Below are positions 11,075 through 19,975 of a stretch of DNA of 64,000 nt, piece by piece. The notes beneath the pieces were generated by a model that made no database searches, had not been told where the DNA came from, and saw only the letters and a list, made by a program, of their open reading frames with translations. The position numbers and the translations under genes were made by a program. Origin of the DNA: an uncultured Pseudomonadota bacterium (GTDB lineage Bacteria; Pseudomonadota; Gammaproteobacteria; Steroidobacterales; Woeseiaceae); the NCBI GenBank assembly GCA_913055625.1, contig CAJXJW010000004.1, forward strand, positions 1 through 64,000. The letters run 5' to 3'. Every line of letters begins with the position of its first letter. The stretch's first letter is position 1.

Positions 11075-12406
11075 CTAAACGCGCAGGTCGTTCTCGCGCC
11101 GTCGTCGGTCCGCATCGTCAAGATGAAACACCGCGAGATCCCAGTCCATCCGGTCACCCGCATACCATTGAGAAACACAGGTATCGTCGTCGATACCGAG
11201 CCGCTCGAAGCGGTGTCTCAGCCACGCGGTGGGGTCCTCGCCGCGCGGCACCGGGCGTAGTGCCGGTTCGTTTCGGAGCAGCACGCCTTCCGGGTCGCGG
11301 AACTCGACGTTACCGCGGAAACGTCGCGTGCAGGTAAAGCCACCCTCGTGCACCAGCCGGTGATGGTGTCGGCAGAGCAGCACCAGGTTCTCGAGGCTCG
11401 TTTCCCCGCCGTTGGCCCAGTGCTCAATGTGATGCCCGTCCACGAAGCGCGTGTGCGTGCATCCCGGGAATCGGCAACCCTTGTCCCTCGCGATCAATGC
11501 GCGCCGCATCGGTGGTGGAATCGTGCGGGACTTGCGACCGATTGAGAGGGGCTCGCCTTTCTGGTCCTTTACCAGGCGAACCAGCGACGCATCGCAGGCT
11601 ATGCGGCGTGACATTTCCGCGGTAACGCCCGGCCCGTCCTCCACGTGGGACGTTTCCGCGGTAACGTCATCCGCGATACTGGTCGAGAGCGTTTCCGCGG
11701 TAACGTGCACCACCACCTGGTGCCGGTCGGCGGTGTTGCAGGCCACGTTCTCCGAACCGAGGTAGCCCTCGGCAATCTCGGCCAAGGCATCCGCCCGCCG
11801 CGCCGAGATCGTCTCCCGCGTTTCCGCGGTAACGTCCGGCTGCTGCTCGACGGCCGCGTCGAGGGCTTTCAGCACCAGCGCCCCCTGTTCCGGCGACAGC
11901 CGGGCCTCGATCACCAGCATGCCGTCGTCATCGGTGTGGTAGTGAAGAGCGCGAGATGAGTTCGGACCTTCCTTCTGTGCGGCCCGGAGCCGGCACTCGC
12001 GGCGATAGAGCCGCACCAGCTTCTCGACGTGATGCGCCGTGCCGTGCTTCGCGATCATCATCAAATACTCTTCGTTCTCCGGCGCGGCCACCCGCGTCAT
12101 GGCCCGCACCTTGGAATAACTGACCCGGCCCTCGGCGAACGCCTTAGCAATCAACGGCAAGCCGGCCAGCGCGTTCGCCACCCGGATCTTCTCCCGGGCG
12201 GCGTTCAGGCCGATACCACACTTCAGGTTCAGCCAGTGCGCGCAGGAGTGCAGGCCGAGACGCTCCCAGCAACGGTCGGTGTCGAACTCCCGCAGCAAAG
12301 TCAGAAAGCGCGCTTCCAGCGCGTAGCGGTAGGAACATAGTTCGGTGAGTTCGCGGGCGAGGGCTTCAGCGCGATCCCGCGCGGGATTGGAGCGGACGGC
12401 AGCCAT
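11075..12406 (-). CDS. DUF222 and HNH endonuclease domain protein
   Basis: This 443-residue protein has a helical DUF222 domain (about residues 10-250) and a C-terminal HNH nuclease domain. The HNH core includes CRFPGCTHTRFVDGHH, then GGETSLENLVLLC and RHHHRLVHEG, with zinc-binding cysteines and catalytic histidines intact. The family is widespread, often repetitive, and its DNA target is unknown. A GGAGG site precedes the ATG. Uniquely for this window, the gene contains five copies of a 20-bp palindromic repeat: four read as VTAET or VTAEM, and one, inverted, reads as RFRGNV just after the HNH domain. The domain calls are firm; the biological role is unknown. Confidence 0.9.
   Translation of the reverse strand: MAAVRSNPARDRAEALARELTELCSYRYALEARFLTLLREFDTDRCWERLGLHSCAHWLNLKCGIGLNAAREKIRVANALAGLPLIAKAFAEGRVSYSKVRAMTRVAAPENEEYLMMIAKHGTAHHVEKLVRLYRRECRLRAAQKEGPNSSRALHYHTDDDGMLVIEARLSPEQGALVLKALDAAVEQQPDVTAETRETISARRADALAEIAEGYLGSENVACNTADRHQVVVHVTAETLSTSIADDVTAETSHVEDGPGVTAEMSRRIACDASLVRLVKDQKGEPLSIGRKSRTIPPPMRRALIARDKGCRFPGCTHTRFVDGHHIEHWANGGETSLENLVLLCRHHHRLVHEGGFTCTRRFRGNVEFRDPEGVLLRNEPALRPVPRGEDPTAWLRHRFERLGIDDDTCVSQWYAGDRMDWDLAVFHLDDADRRRRENDLRV
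11306..11325 (-). repeat. 20-bp palindromic repeat, copy A (perfect)
   Basis: The plus strand reads GACGTTACCGCGGAAACGTC, which is the reverse complement of the consensus GACGTTTCCGCGGTAACGTC. The sequence is its own reverse complement except for one mismatched base pair, which gives it a direction. It lies in the HNH endonuclease gene just downstream of the HNH motif and is read there as Arg-Phe-Arg-Gly-Asn-Val. It is opposite in orientation to copies B-E. Confidence 0.85.
11610..11629 (+). repeat. 20-bp palindromic repeat, copy B (18 of 20)
   Basis: GACATTTCCGCGGTAACGCC matches the consensus GACGTTTCCGCGGTAACGTC except at positions 4 and 19. It is inside the HNH endonuclease gene and is read on the coding strand as VTAEM. 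Confidence 0.8.
11649..11668 (+). repeat. 20-bp palindromic repeat, copy C (perfect)
   Basis: GACGTTTCCGCGGTAACGTC is identical to the consensus. It is inside the HNH endonuclease gene and is read on the coding strand as DVTAETS. It starts 39 bases after copy B. Confidence 0.85.
11688..11707 (+). repeat. 20-bp palindromic repeat, copy D (17 of 20)
   Basis: The 17 central bases CGTTTCCGCGGTAACGT at 11690-11706 match the consensus exactly and only the flanking bases differ. It is inside the HNH endonuclease gene and is read as HVTAETL. It starts 39 bases after copy C, the same spacing as B to C and a multiple of three. Confidence 0.8.
11817..11836 (+). repeat. 20-bp palindromic repeat, copy E (18 of 20)
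   Basis: CGCGTTTCCGCGGTAACGTC differs from the consensus only in the first two bases. It is inside the HNH endonuclease gene and is read on the coding strand as DVTAETR. Confidence 0.8.
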
Positions 12407-12541
12407 GACATTCCTCCCTGAACATATACTGTGAATGCGTACAGTATACCGGATAAGCCATTGGCAGGGAACGAGAAAGTGGTCTATTCAGGGCGTTGCC
12501 CAGGGGGCAATTCGGCGTAGACGCTGCGATAACGGCGTCAT

Positions 12542-12554
12542 AAAGGTGTCAGGT
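12542..12554 (+). repeat. 13-bp AAAGGTGTCAGGT element, copy 1
   Basis: This 13-mer lies in the 190-base gap between the HNH gene start and the next gene's end. An exact inverse copy occurs at 38061-38073. The rest of this gap shows no gene or clear hairpin. A shared 13-mer can occur by chance in 64 kb, so the significance rests only on both copies being in accessory intergenic DNA. Confidence 0.3.
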
Positions 12555-12596
12555 TTGTTTTCCCAGGAACTCGTGTTCCAGGTTCCGCATATGGAT

Positions 12597-13361
12597 TCAG
12601 GGGTTGCGACTCTCCACATGCTCCGAAATGCTTTCGATCAGCTTCTCCGCTTCACGAATTTGCGGCGGGATGGTTTGAGTGGTGACCGTGATCGTACTTA
12701 GCCAGAAGGTCAAGGTCGAACGTATATCGGGGTGTGCCACCAGTTGCTCAACAATTTCCCGGCTTTCGCCATTGCTGATTACTGCTTCGCAGTCCGCCAG
12801 CAGGTGCTGTCGGCGACCCGAGACCTCCCAGCACTCCTTCCAGAGGTGATTCTGGGTGTTGAGGGGGATGATCGAGCGGACGAGTTCCCGGTACTCCGGC
12901 AATGCGGCGATAAGGCGCCGCTGTTCGCCCTGTGCGTAGTACCTCGTCAGCCGTTCCTTCAATGCGGGGTCACGCGGAAAGCCGGTGCGCAGAATCTCCT
13001 GGTAGGTCGTATCGTTCAGCTGCGTGTCCACCCATTGCGAGGCCTGGAAGAACGCGACCACGGTGTGCCAGCAGGCGTCCGCGCAAGGTTGGCCGTCAAG
13101 AGTCGCGAGTGCTTCGCGGCCGTACTCGAGCACTGCACCGTAGGCGCTCCTGATGTTCTCGAGGTCATCGATGTCGCGCTCGAGGTCGGATCGAACGAGT
13201 TTCAGGAAGTTGATTTCCTGGGCGTCGACCCGGCGATCGTCAGCAAACTGGTCGACACGTAATGCGATCAGGATGCCGACAATCACGAGAACCAGTTCGA
13301 CCAGGACGGTGAGCCAGTCCTGACGCTTGAAGGCAGCGACGATTCTCCCGGTCAGCAGCAT
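12597..13361 (-). CDS. membrane-anchored protein of unknown function (DUF6090-like)
   Basis: This 254-residue protein has one N-terminal membrane segment (VELVLVIVGILIALRVDQ) after a short cytoplasmic head containing QDWLTVL. A long, mostly helical soluble region of charged residues follows. The head, the VGILIAL segment and the following ER-rich helix resemble DUF6090-type proteins. No catalytic motif is seen. It lies alone on the minus strand between the HNH gene and the AGCS symporter; the ATG at 13361 is the only good start. Function unknown. Confidence 0.6.
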   Translation of the reverse strand: MLLTGRIVAAFKRQDWLTVLVELVLVIVGILIALRVDQFADDRRVDAQEINFLKLVRSDLERDIDDLENIRSAYGAVLEYGREALATLDGQPCADACWHTVVAFFQASQWVDTQLNDTTYQEILRTGFPRDPALKERLTRYYAQGEQRRLIAALPEYRELVRSIIPLNTQNHLWKECWEVSGRRQHLLADCEAVISNGESREIVEQLVAHPDIRSTLTFWLSTITVTTQTIPPQIREAEKLIESISEHVESRNP

Positions 13362-13384
13362 GGGTGGTCAGTCGACGACTGGCG

Positions 13385-14860
13385 TCACTTGTTCTTCCGC
13401 CAGAAGTCCGCGTTCCTGATGCCGAGCTTGTCGGGGTCGAAGGTGTACTCCGTGACGCCAGCTTTGCGCTGCGCCTCGTAGTCTTTCAGCGCCTTCAGTG
13501 CGGGGCCGCCGGTGACGAGGATGATCAGGATGCCGACGATGTTCAGCCACGCCATCAGTCCAACGCCGATGTCGCCCAGTCCCCATGCCAGGCTTGCCGC
13601 GCGCACCGCGCCGTAAAACACCGCACATAACAACGCGAGCTTCAGGATTGTGATCTCGTAGGGAATCTTGAACGTGCGGCGAAGGTAAGCGACGTTCGTC
13701 TCCGCGATGTAGTAGTAGGCAAGCAGCGTCGTGAATGAGAAGAAGAACAGTGCCAGTGCCACGAAGGTCTTGCCGAAGCCACCCATGACGCTTTCGAGCG
13801 CGAGTTGGGTAAATGCCGGGCTGTTGGCCTCGACCGTCGTTGGCAACACGCCTGCGAGGACTTCCGTGCCGGTGCCCACCACGTAGTACTGGTTCGTAAT
13901 GAGTATCATGAACGCCGTGGCCGAGCAGACGAACAGCGTGTCTACATAGACGGAGAAGGCCTGCACGAGGCCCTGCTGTGCGGGGTGCTGCACTTCGCAC
14001 GCCGCGGCGGCGTGCGGGCCCGTGCCCTGGCCGGCCTCGTTCGAGTACACGCCGCGCTTCACGCCCCAGCCGACGGCTGCGCCGAACATCGCCATCGGCT
14101 CGAAGATGTCCTTGAAGATCAGCCCCAGCACGTCGGGCAGGTCGCCGATGTGCAGGATGATGATAACAAGGGCCATGGCGATGTACGCGAGTGCCATGAA
14201 CGGCACCACGACCTGGGTGAAGTGCGCGATACGCTTCACGCCGCCGAAGATGATGAATCCGAGTACGCCGACGACGATCAGCGCCGTCACGAGCTTCGCC
14301 ATGGAGAAAGAGCCGAGCGCAGTGTCGAGCATGGCGCCGGTGCCGAACGCGAGTTCCGCCGCGTTGCCGATGCTGTTGGACTGCACGGTGGGCAGGAGGA
14401 TACCGGTAGCGAGTATCGTCGCAATGGCGAAAGCCCACGCATACCACTTCAGTCCCAGCGCTTTCTCGAAGTAGAAGGCCGGGCCGCCGCGGAACTGGCC
14501 TTCGTCGACTTCCTTGTAGATCTGGCCGAGTGCGGATTCGACGTACGCCGTCGCCGCGCCGAAGAACGCGACGACCCACATCCAGAACACGGCACTCGGG
14601 CCACCGAACGCGATCGCAGCGGCGACGCCGGCGATGTTGCCGGTGCCGACACGGCCGGACAGCGACACGGCAAGCGCCTGGAACGACGAGATGCCGCGCT
14701 TGGATTCCTTGCCGACACGCAGAAGCCGGATCATCTCGCCGAACATGCGCACCTGGACGAAGCGAGTGAGGAACGTGAAGAGCAGGCCGGCCCCGAGGCA
14801 CAGGCCGATGAGCGCATTGCTCCAGATGTAGCCGTTGATCGTATCGACGATTGCTTGCAT
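13385..14860 (-). CDS. sodium:alanine/glycine symporter, AGCS family
   Basis: The 491-residue protein has about eleven membrane segments and the AGCS hallmarks: SGRVGTGNIAGVAAAIAFGG near residue 95, the GGPAFYFEKALG loop, and the GVYSNEAGQGTGPHAAA motif. AGCS carriers import alanine or glycine with sodium. The chosen start (MQAIVDTINGYIWS) matches the family N-terminus; an upstream in-frame start at 15010 would add 50 residues that overlap the divergent nfeD-like gene. The C-terminal tail is cytoplasmic. A single-gene unit is likely. Confidence 0.92.
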   Translation of the reverse strand: MQAIVDTINGYIWSNALIGLCLGAGLLFTFLTRFVQVRMFGEMIRLLRVGKESKRGISSFQALAVSLSGRVGTGNIAGVAAAIAFGGPSAVFWMWVVAFFGAATAYVESALGQIYKEVDEGQFRGGPAFYFEKALGLKWYAWAFAIATILATGILLPTVQSNSIGNAAELAFGTGAMLDTALGSFSMAKLVTALIVVGVLGFIIFGGVKRIAHFTQVVVPFMALAYIAMALVIIILHIGDLPDVLGLIFKDIFEPMAMFGAAVGWGVKRGVYSNEAGQGTGPHAAAACEVQHPAQQGLVQAFSVYVDTLFVCSATAFMILITNQYYVVGTGTEVLAGVLPTTVEANSPAFTQLALESVMGGFGKTFVALALFFFSFTTLLAYYYIAETNVAYLRRTFKIPYEITILKLALLCAVFYGAVRAASLAWGLGDIGVGLMAWLNIVGILIILVTGGPALKALKDYEAQRKAGVTEYTFDPDKLGIRNADFWRKNK

Positions 14861-14951
14861 GCCAACCCCGCTTTGGCGTCCCGACGCAGGGGAGTGTACA
14901 CCGCTCGACCGGCACGGACACGGCAGGGGCCGGAATACGTCCAATTGTCGC

Positions 14952-14980
14952 TGGCAGAGCCCCGAATCGAACGCTATATT
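14952..14980 (+). promoter_or_regulatory. weak candidate promoter for the NfeD/SPFH pair
   Basis: In the 148-base gap between divergent genes, TATATT at 14975-14980 is a good -10 hexamer. The -35 position at 17-base spacing is TGGCAG, a weak match. It would drive the nfeD-like gene, whose ATG is at 15009. Confidence 0.3.
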
Positions 14981-15008
14981 GTCGCGAGTCCGAACGTGGG
15001 AGCCTGAC

Positions 15009-15440
15009 ATGACCTGGTGGAGTTGGATGATTCTCGGCGCGGTGGTGTTGTGCGTTGAACTGTTCGCGGTGGATGCGCAGTTCTATCTCGTGTTCCTCGG
15101 CATCTCCGCGGCGCTGGTCGGTCTCGCCGCGCTGCTCGGTATCGCGATGCCGGAGTGGGGGCAGTGGCTTGCGTTCGCACTGCTTTCGCTCACATTTTTC
15201 TTCACGTTCCGCCGTACCCTGTATCACAAGCTGCGTTCCGGCGGCGAGAACTACCGGGAGTCTATCGCCGGCGCATCGGTGACGTTGCAGCAGGATCTCG
15301 AACCCGGTGCGGACGGTCGCACCCAGTACCGCGGCAGCGACTGGACGGTGCGCAACGTTGGCGGTGTACGCCTGCCCGCGGGTGCTCGTGCCACGGTGGT
15401 CAAGGTGGACGGGCTGACGCTGCACGTCTCGGCCGAATAA
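15009..15440 (+). CDS. short NfeD-like membrane protein (YbbK type)
   Basis: This 143-residue protein has two or three N-terminal membrane segments and a C-terminal OB-fold-like domain (ASVTLQQDLEPG to VVKVDGLTLHV). That is the short, protease-less form of NfeD, partner of SPFH proteins in E. coli (YbbK with QmcA). GGGAG lies ahead of the ATG, and an SPFH gene follows after 18 bases, so the two form an operon. These pairs are thought to organise membrane microdomains and assist FtsH-type quality control; that role here is by family. Confidence 0.88.
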   Translation: MTWWSWMILGAVVLCVELFAVDAQFYLVFLGISAALVGLAALLGIAMPEWGQWLAFALLSLTFFFTFRRTLYHKLRSGGENYRESIAGASVTLQQDLEPGADGRTQYRGSDWTVRNVGGVRLPAGARATVVKVDGLTLHVSAE

Positions 15441-15458
15441 GAAGAAGGGGCTACTACG

Positions 15459-16397
15459 ATGGATCAGTACCAGACGCTGTTTGCGGTCGCCGGTGTCGTC
15501 GTTCTCGGCATCATCATTCTCGTCAAGACGGCGATCGTCGTGCCGCAGCAGTCGGCCTACGTCGTCGAACGGCTCGGCAAATTCAACCGCAGGCTGGACG
15601 CCGGGTTTCACATCCTGGTGCCGTTCCTGGAGAAGGTGGCTTACAAGCACACGCTGAAAGAGCAGGCGGTCGACATCGCGGAACAGGTATGCATCACGAA
15701 GGACAACGTGCAGGTCGGCGTCGACGGCGTGCTGTACCTGCAGGTGCTCGATCCGGCGCGAGCGTCCTACGGCATCGGCGAGTACCTGTTCGCGATCGCG
15801 CAGCTCGCCCAGACGACGCTGCGTTCCGAGATCGGCAAGATCGACCTGGACCGCACGTTCGAGGAACGCGGCACGATAAACGCGAACGTCGTCGCCGAAC
15901 TCGACAAGGCGTCCGACCCCTGGGGTGTGAAGGTGCTGCGCTACGAGATCAAGAACATCAATCCGCCGCACGACGTGCTGAGTGCGATGGAGAAGCAGAT
16001 GCGCGCGGAGCGCGAGAAGCGCGCAGTCATCCTCACGTCCGAGGGCGAGCGTGACGCAAAGATCAACACGGCCGAGGGCGAGAAGCAACGCGTCATCAAG
16101 GAATCGGAAGCGGCGAAGACGCAGCAGATCAACGAGGCCGAGGGTGAGGCCCAGGCGATCCTCGCAGTGGCCGAAGCAACCGCGGAAGGCCTGCGCAAGG
16201 TTGCGAACGCGGTGACGGCCCAGGGCGGGTCCGAAGCGATGCAGCTGCGTATTGCCGAACAGTACATCGGCGAGTTCGGCCGGCTCGCGAAGACAGGCAA
16301 TACGTTCGTCGTCCCGGCGAACCTCGCGGACCTCACGTCGATGATGGCGCTCGCAACGGACATCGCGAAACGCAGGGACGGGTCTCCGCCCGCGTAG
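15459..16397 (+). CDS. qmcA: SPFH/prohibitin-domain membrane protein
   Basis: This 312-residue stomatin/prohibitin family protein has an N-terminal membrane segment (residues 8-24), an SPFH domain (about 25-200, including VVPQQSAYVVERLGKFNR), and a long coiled coil rich in Ala/Glu repeats (EGERDAKINTAEGEKQRVI). This is the QmcA arrangement. Its nfeD-like partner is immediately upstream. It probably oligomerises into membrane ring assemblies. It converges on relA, with three bases between stops. Confidence 0.9.
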   Translation: MDQYQTLFAVAGVVVLGIIILVKTAIVVPQQSAYVVERLGKFNRRLDAGFHILVPFLEKVAYKHTLKEQAVDIAEQVCITKDNVQVGVDGVLYLQVLDPARASYGIGEYLFAIAQLAQTTLRSEIGKIDLDRTFEERGTINANVVAELDKASDPWGVKVLRYEIKNINPPHDVLSAMEKQMRAEREKRAVILTSEGERDAKINTAEGEKQRVIKESEAAKTQQINEAEGEAQAILAVAEATAEGLRKVANAVTAQGGSEAMQLRIAEQYIGEFGRLAKTGNTFVVPANLADLTSMMALATDIAKRRDGSPPA

Positions 16398-16400
16398 CCG

Positions 16401-18578
16401 TCAGGACTGTCGCTTTACCGCGGTGACGCTCGGCAGCTGTTCCAGGCGGGCCATCGCCGTGCTCAGCGTCGGCAGGTCAGTGATCTCGATACTCAGCCGC
16501 ATGCTGACCCGCTGGTCGCGCTTGTCGACGCGGCTCGTGATGTCGACGATGCTCGCGCCTTCGTCAGCAAGCACCATCGTCACGTCGCGAATCAGCCCGT
16601 TGCGGTCGTTCGCGAAGATCGTCAGTTCGACCGGGTAAGTCGTGGCATCGCCGGAGCCCCATTCGACGTCGATGACCCGCTCCGGGTTTCGGCCGGCCAG
16701 GTTCTGGAAATTGCCGCAGTCGCCGCGGTGGATCGTCACGCCGCGGCCCTGGGTGATGTAGCCGGCGATGACCTCCGGCGGCACCGGCCGGCAACAGCGC
16801 GCGAAATTGCAGAGGAGGTCACCGACGCCGCTGACGGCGACGCTGTCCGGCCTCGACGCGGGCTTGCGGCCACGCCTGGGCAGCACGGGACGCCTGGCCT
16901 CGTTGCCGCGCAGCTGCTGCAGCGCCGTCGCGATGGCAGTCGGCGTGAGTTCGCCGGAACCGAGCAGCACGCACAGTGATTCGGTGTCCTTCTGCTTGAG
17001 CTGCTTCGCCACGGTGTCCGTAGGTGTGTCGCGCACATTGAGTCGTCCCAATTCGCGCTCGAGGATTTCACGGCCTTGCCGGAGGTGCTGCTCGCGGTCC
17101 TGGAGGCGGAACCAGTTGCGGACCTTCGCGCGGTTGCGCGCGCCCGCCAGGTAGCCGAGCCGGGGTGCCAGCCAGTCGCGGCTGGGATTCGGCTCCTTGC
17201 CGGTGATGATCTCGACCTGGTCGCCGTTCCGGATCTTGTGGGTCAGCGTCACGATGCGTCCGTTCACCTTCGCGCCACGGCACCGGTGACCGACCTGCGT
17301 GTGCACCTGGTATGCGAAGTCGAGCGGCGTCGCGCCGCCCGGCAACTCGACGACGTCGCCTTTCGGGCTGATTGCGTAGACGCGGTCTTCGAACACGTCG
17401 CCGCGGATCTGGTCGATCAGGTCGCCGCTTTCCTCCTCGGGGTCGAGCAGCTGTCGCAGCACCCGGATTTTGCGGTCGAATGCGGCCGGAGCGCCGCCGC
17501 CTTCCTTGTAGCGCCAGTGCGCGGCGACGCCGAGCTCGGCCTGCCGGTGCATCTCGTGGGTGCGGATTTGTACCTCGAGCGTCTTGCCCTCGGGCCCTAT
17601 GACCGCGGTGTGCAGGGATCGGTAGTTGTTGCCCTTCGGGTTCGCGATGTAGTCGTCGAACTCGCCGGGCAGGTAGGGCCACAGGTTGTGCACGACGCCG
17701 AGCGCTGCGTAGCAGGCGGTGACGTCGTCCACCAGGAGGCGCACGGCACGGATGTCGTACAGCGCGTCCAGGCCGCGCTCCTTCCGCTGCATTTTTCGCC
17801 AGATGCTGTAGATGTGCTTGGGCCTACCGGACACCGTGGCGTTGATGCCGGCTGCCGCGAGTTCCTCCCGCAACGTCGCCTTGACGGCTTCGATGAAGGC
17901 TTCGCGCTCGATGCGCTTTTCACGCAGCGCCGCGGCGATATCGCCGTAGACCCTTGGCTCCAGGTAGCGGAACGACAAGTCCTCGAGCTCCCACTTGAGC
18001 TGCCAGACACCGAGCCGGCTGGCGAGGGGCGCGTAGATTTCGCGCGTTTCGACCGCGAGGCTCCGCCGTGTCGCATCGGGCGCCTGCTTGGCCTGCCGCA
18101 GGCGATACAGTTGCTCGGCGAGGCGAGCGAGTACGAGCCGCACGTCCGAGACGACGGCCAGCAGCATCTTGCGCAAGGCGTCGGACTGTTGCGTCGCGAG
18201 GGCCTCGCCGGGCTTCCAGTCGGGCGGCAACTCGAAGGCGCTGAGCGACACGAGCTCAGATACAAGTTTATAAAGACCTTCTAACGCATTGTTTTGTAAT
18301 GATTCCGGATGGACGAATCCATGGCGCACGAGCGGCGTGAGCCGCGCGGCGAGCCGCACTTCCTCGGGCAGACCGAGCCTCTCGATGATCGCGGCGACCT
18401 CTTCGCCCTCTGCAACGGCGGTCTCCAACGCGCCGCTTGCGGGCAGCGAAGCGAGTACGCCGGCGAGCGCATCGGGCCGGGTCGGATCCGTCGGCGGCGC
18501 CGGCGGGTTTTGTCGTGTGGCGGTAGGCATCGGCGAACGCTGCAATCCTGTGCCGACATTCGAATTGTTCGTTATCAT
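16401..18578 (-). CDS. relA: GTP pyrophosphokinase, (p)ppGpp synthetase RelA
   Basis: RelA makes (p)ppGpp on stalled ribosomes during amino-acid starvation. The 725-residue product has a helical N-terminal region that lacks the HD hydrolase histidine/aspartate motif, so it should be synthetase-only. The synthetase domain includes GRPKHIYSIWRKM, LYDIRAVRLLV and PKGNNYRSLHTAV. A TGS domain (VYAISPKGDVVELPGGATPL), a conserved cysteine patch (LLCNFARCCRPVPPEVI) and a C-terminal ACT domain follow. The ATG at 18578 is used; another at 18530 is possible. It is divergent from yebC across 123 bases. Confidence 0.93.
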   Translation of the reverse strand: MITNNSNVGTGLQRSPMPTATRQNPPAPPTDPTRPDALAGVLASLPASGALETAVAEGEEVAAIIERLGLPEEVRLAARLTPLVRHGFVHPESLQNNALEGLYKLVSELVSLSAFELPPDWKPGEALATQQSDALRKMLLAVVSDVRLVLARLAEQLYRLRQAKQAPDATRRSLAVETREIYAPLASRLGVWQLKWELEDLSFRYLEPRVYGDIAAALREKRIEREAFIEAVKATLREELAAAGINATVSGRPKHIYSIWRKMQRKERGLDALYDIRAVRLLVDDVTACYAALGVVHNLWPYLPGEFDDYIANPKGNNYRSLHTAVIGPEGKTLEVQIRTHEMHRQAELGVAAHWRYKEGGGAPAAFDRKIRVLRQLLDPEEESGDLIDQIRGDVFEDRVYAISPKGDVVELPGGATPLDFAYQVHTQVGHRCRGAKVNGRIVTLTHKIRNGDQVEIITGKEPNPSRDWLAPRLGYLAGARNRAKVRNWFRLQDREQHLRQGREILERELGRLNVRDTPTDTVAKQLKQKDTESLCVLLGSGELTPTAIATALQQLRGNEARRPVLPRRGRKPASRPDSVAVSGVGDLLCNFARCCRPVPPEVIAGYITQGRGVTIHRGDCGNFQNLAGRNPERVIDVEWGSGDATTYPVELTIFANDRNGLIRDVTMVLADEGASIVDITSRVDKRDQRVSMRLSIEITDLPTLSTAMARLEQLPSVTAVKRQS

Positions 18579-18701
18579 ACGCGCAGTTTCTGGCTCTGTG
18601 GCCCGGCCGGAATCTCTGCTTGGCGCACGGACACCGACCTCGCGGCCGCATCCCGACCCGGTTCAACGGACTGACGCGACGAGCGATTTCGGCAGGCACG
18701 C

Positions 18702-19445
18702 ATGGCAGGACACAGTAAGTGGGCGAACATCCAGCACCGGAAGGGCGCCCAGGACAAGAAGCGCGGCAAGCTTTTCACGAAGCTGATCCGCGAGATCACG
18801 GTGGCGGCGAAGATGGGCGGCGGCGACGCCGACGCCAATCCGCGGCTGCGCCTGGCCATCGACAAGGCCAAGGCGCAGAGCATGCCGAAGGACAACATCG
18901 AGCGTGCGATCAAGCGCGGATCCGGGGACCTCGATGACTCCGACTTCCAGGAGATGCGCTACGAGGGTTACGGTCCCGGCGGCGTGGCCGTCATGGTGGA
19001 CTGCCTGACGGATAACCGGAACCGTACGGTCGCGGACGTTCGCCACGCGTTCTCGAAGTATGGCGGCAATCTCGGCGCGGACGGCTCGGTCGGCTACCTG
19101 TTCAATCACGTCGGCCAGTTGCTGTACCCGGCAGGCACTGACGAGGAAAAGGTCATGGCGGCCGCGATCGACGCCGGCGCCGAGGACGTGATCGTCGAGG
19201 ACGACGGATCCATCGAGGTGCTGGCCGAACCGTCGGAATACGAGGACGTGCTGAACGCGATGCGCCGCGCAGGGCTCGAGCCGGAGGAATCGGAACTGAC
19301 GATGCGGGCATCGACCACGACGAGTCTCGGCGCGTCGGAAGCCGAATCGATGGTGAAATTGCTCGAGACGCTCGAAGACCTGGACGACGTGCAACAGGTG
19401 TACTCGAATGCCGATATCGCCGACGACATCCTGGCGCAGCTCTGA
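18702..19445 (+). CDS. yebC: YebC/PmpR-family protein
   Basis: The 247-residue protein starts MAGHSKWANIQHRKGAQDKK, the family signature, and has the three-domain TACO1/YebC organisation with the usual length. Members have been described as transcription regulators and, more recently, as helping ribosomes translate proline-rich stretches. It precedes ruvC by one base, the usual gammaproteobacterial order yebC-ruvC-ruvA-ruvB, and is likely co-transcribed with those genes. Confidence 0.95.
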   Translation: MAGHSKWANIQHRKGAQDKKRGKLFTKLIREITVAAKMGGGDADANPRLRLAIDKAKAQSMPKDNIERAIKRGSGDLDDSDFQEMRYEGYGPGGVAVMVDCLTDNRNRTVADVRHAFSKYGGNLGADGSVGYLFNHVGQLLYPAGTDEEKVMAAAIDAGAEDVIVEDDGSIEVLAEPSEYEDVLNAMRRAGLEPEESELTMRASTTTSLGASEAESMVKLLETLEDLDDVQQVYSNADIADDILAQL

Positions 19446-19446
19446 C

Positions 19447-19968
19447 ATGGGAGAAAGCCTGCGGATCCTCGGCATCGATCCGGGTTCCCGCCTGACCGGC
19501 TTCGGCATCGTCGACATGCACGGGCGGGACGCGCGCTACGTGGCGAGCGGCACCGTCCGGACGCTCGACGGCAGTTTTCCTGAGCGCCTGCGGCAGATCT
19601 TCGAGTCCGTTGCCGGCATCGTCAACGACTACGCGCCCACGATCGTCGCGATCGAGTCCGTGTTCATGCACAAGAACGCGTCCAGTGCGCTGAAGCTCGG
19701 GCAGGCGCGCTCCGCGGCCCTGTGCGCCACGTTCAGCCGCGCACTGGAAGTCCACGAGTATGCGCCGCGGGAGATCAAGCTGGCCATCACCGGCACTGGC
19801 GGGGCGACGAAGGAGCAAGTACAGCACATGGTGGTGTCGCTGCTCGGCCTGTCGGACGCGCCTGCGCCGGACGCGGCGGACGCGCTGGCCGCCGCCTTGT
19901 GCCACGGGCACCAGCGGCACCTGCAGGGGCGGCTCGGGGCACAGCTCATCGCGGCCGGGTCACGGTGA
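19447..19968 (+). CDS. ruvC: Holliday junction resolvase RuvC
   Basis: RuvC is the endonuclease that cuts Holliday junctions bound by RuvAB. The 173-residue protein has the RNase H-like fold signatures ILGIDPGS (catalytic Asp11), VAIESVF (catalytic Glu), and the C-terminal DAADALAAALCH with the last catalytic aspartates. The ATG at 19447 directly follows the yebC stop; a start at 19408 would add unrelated residues that overlap yebC. Confidence 0.96.
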   Translation: MGESLRILGIDPGSRLTGFGIVDMHGRDARYVASGTVRTLDGSFPERLRQIFESVAGIVNDYAPTIVAIESVFMHKNASSALKLGQARSAALCATFSRALEVHEYAPREIKLAITGTGGATKEQVQHMVVSLLGLSDAPAPDAADALAAALCHGHQRHLQGRLGAQLIAAGSR

Positions 19969-19975
19969 CGGACCG

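Noticed and set aside
13368..16088. Open frame of 906 codons on the minus strand across the symporter, nfeD-like and qmcA genes
   Set aside because: It overlaps three recognised genes in another frame and has an Arg-rich composition without any motif.
16415..16433. TTTACCGCGGTGACGC at the relA 3' end, resembling the 20-bp palindrome
   Set aside because: Only the central TTACCGCGG is shared. The flanks differ and it encodes conserved ACT-domain tail residues, so chance is sufficient.
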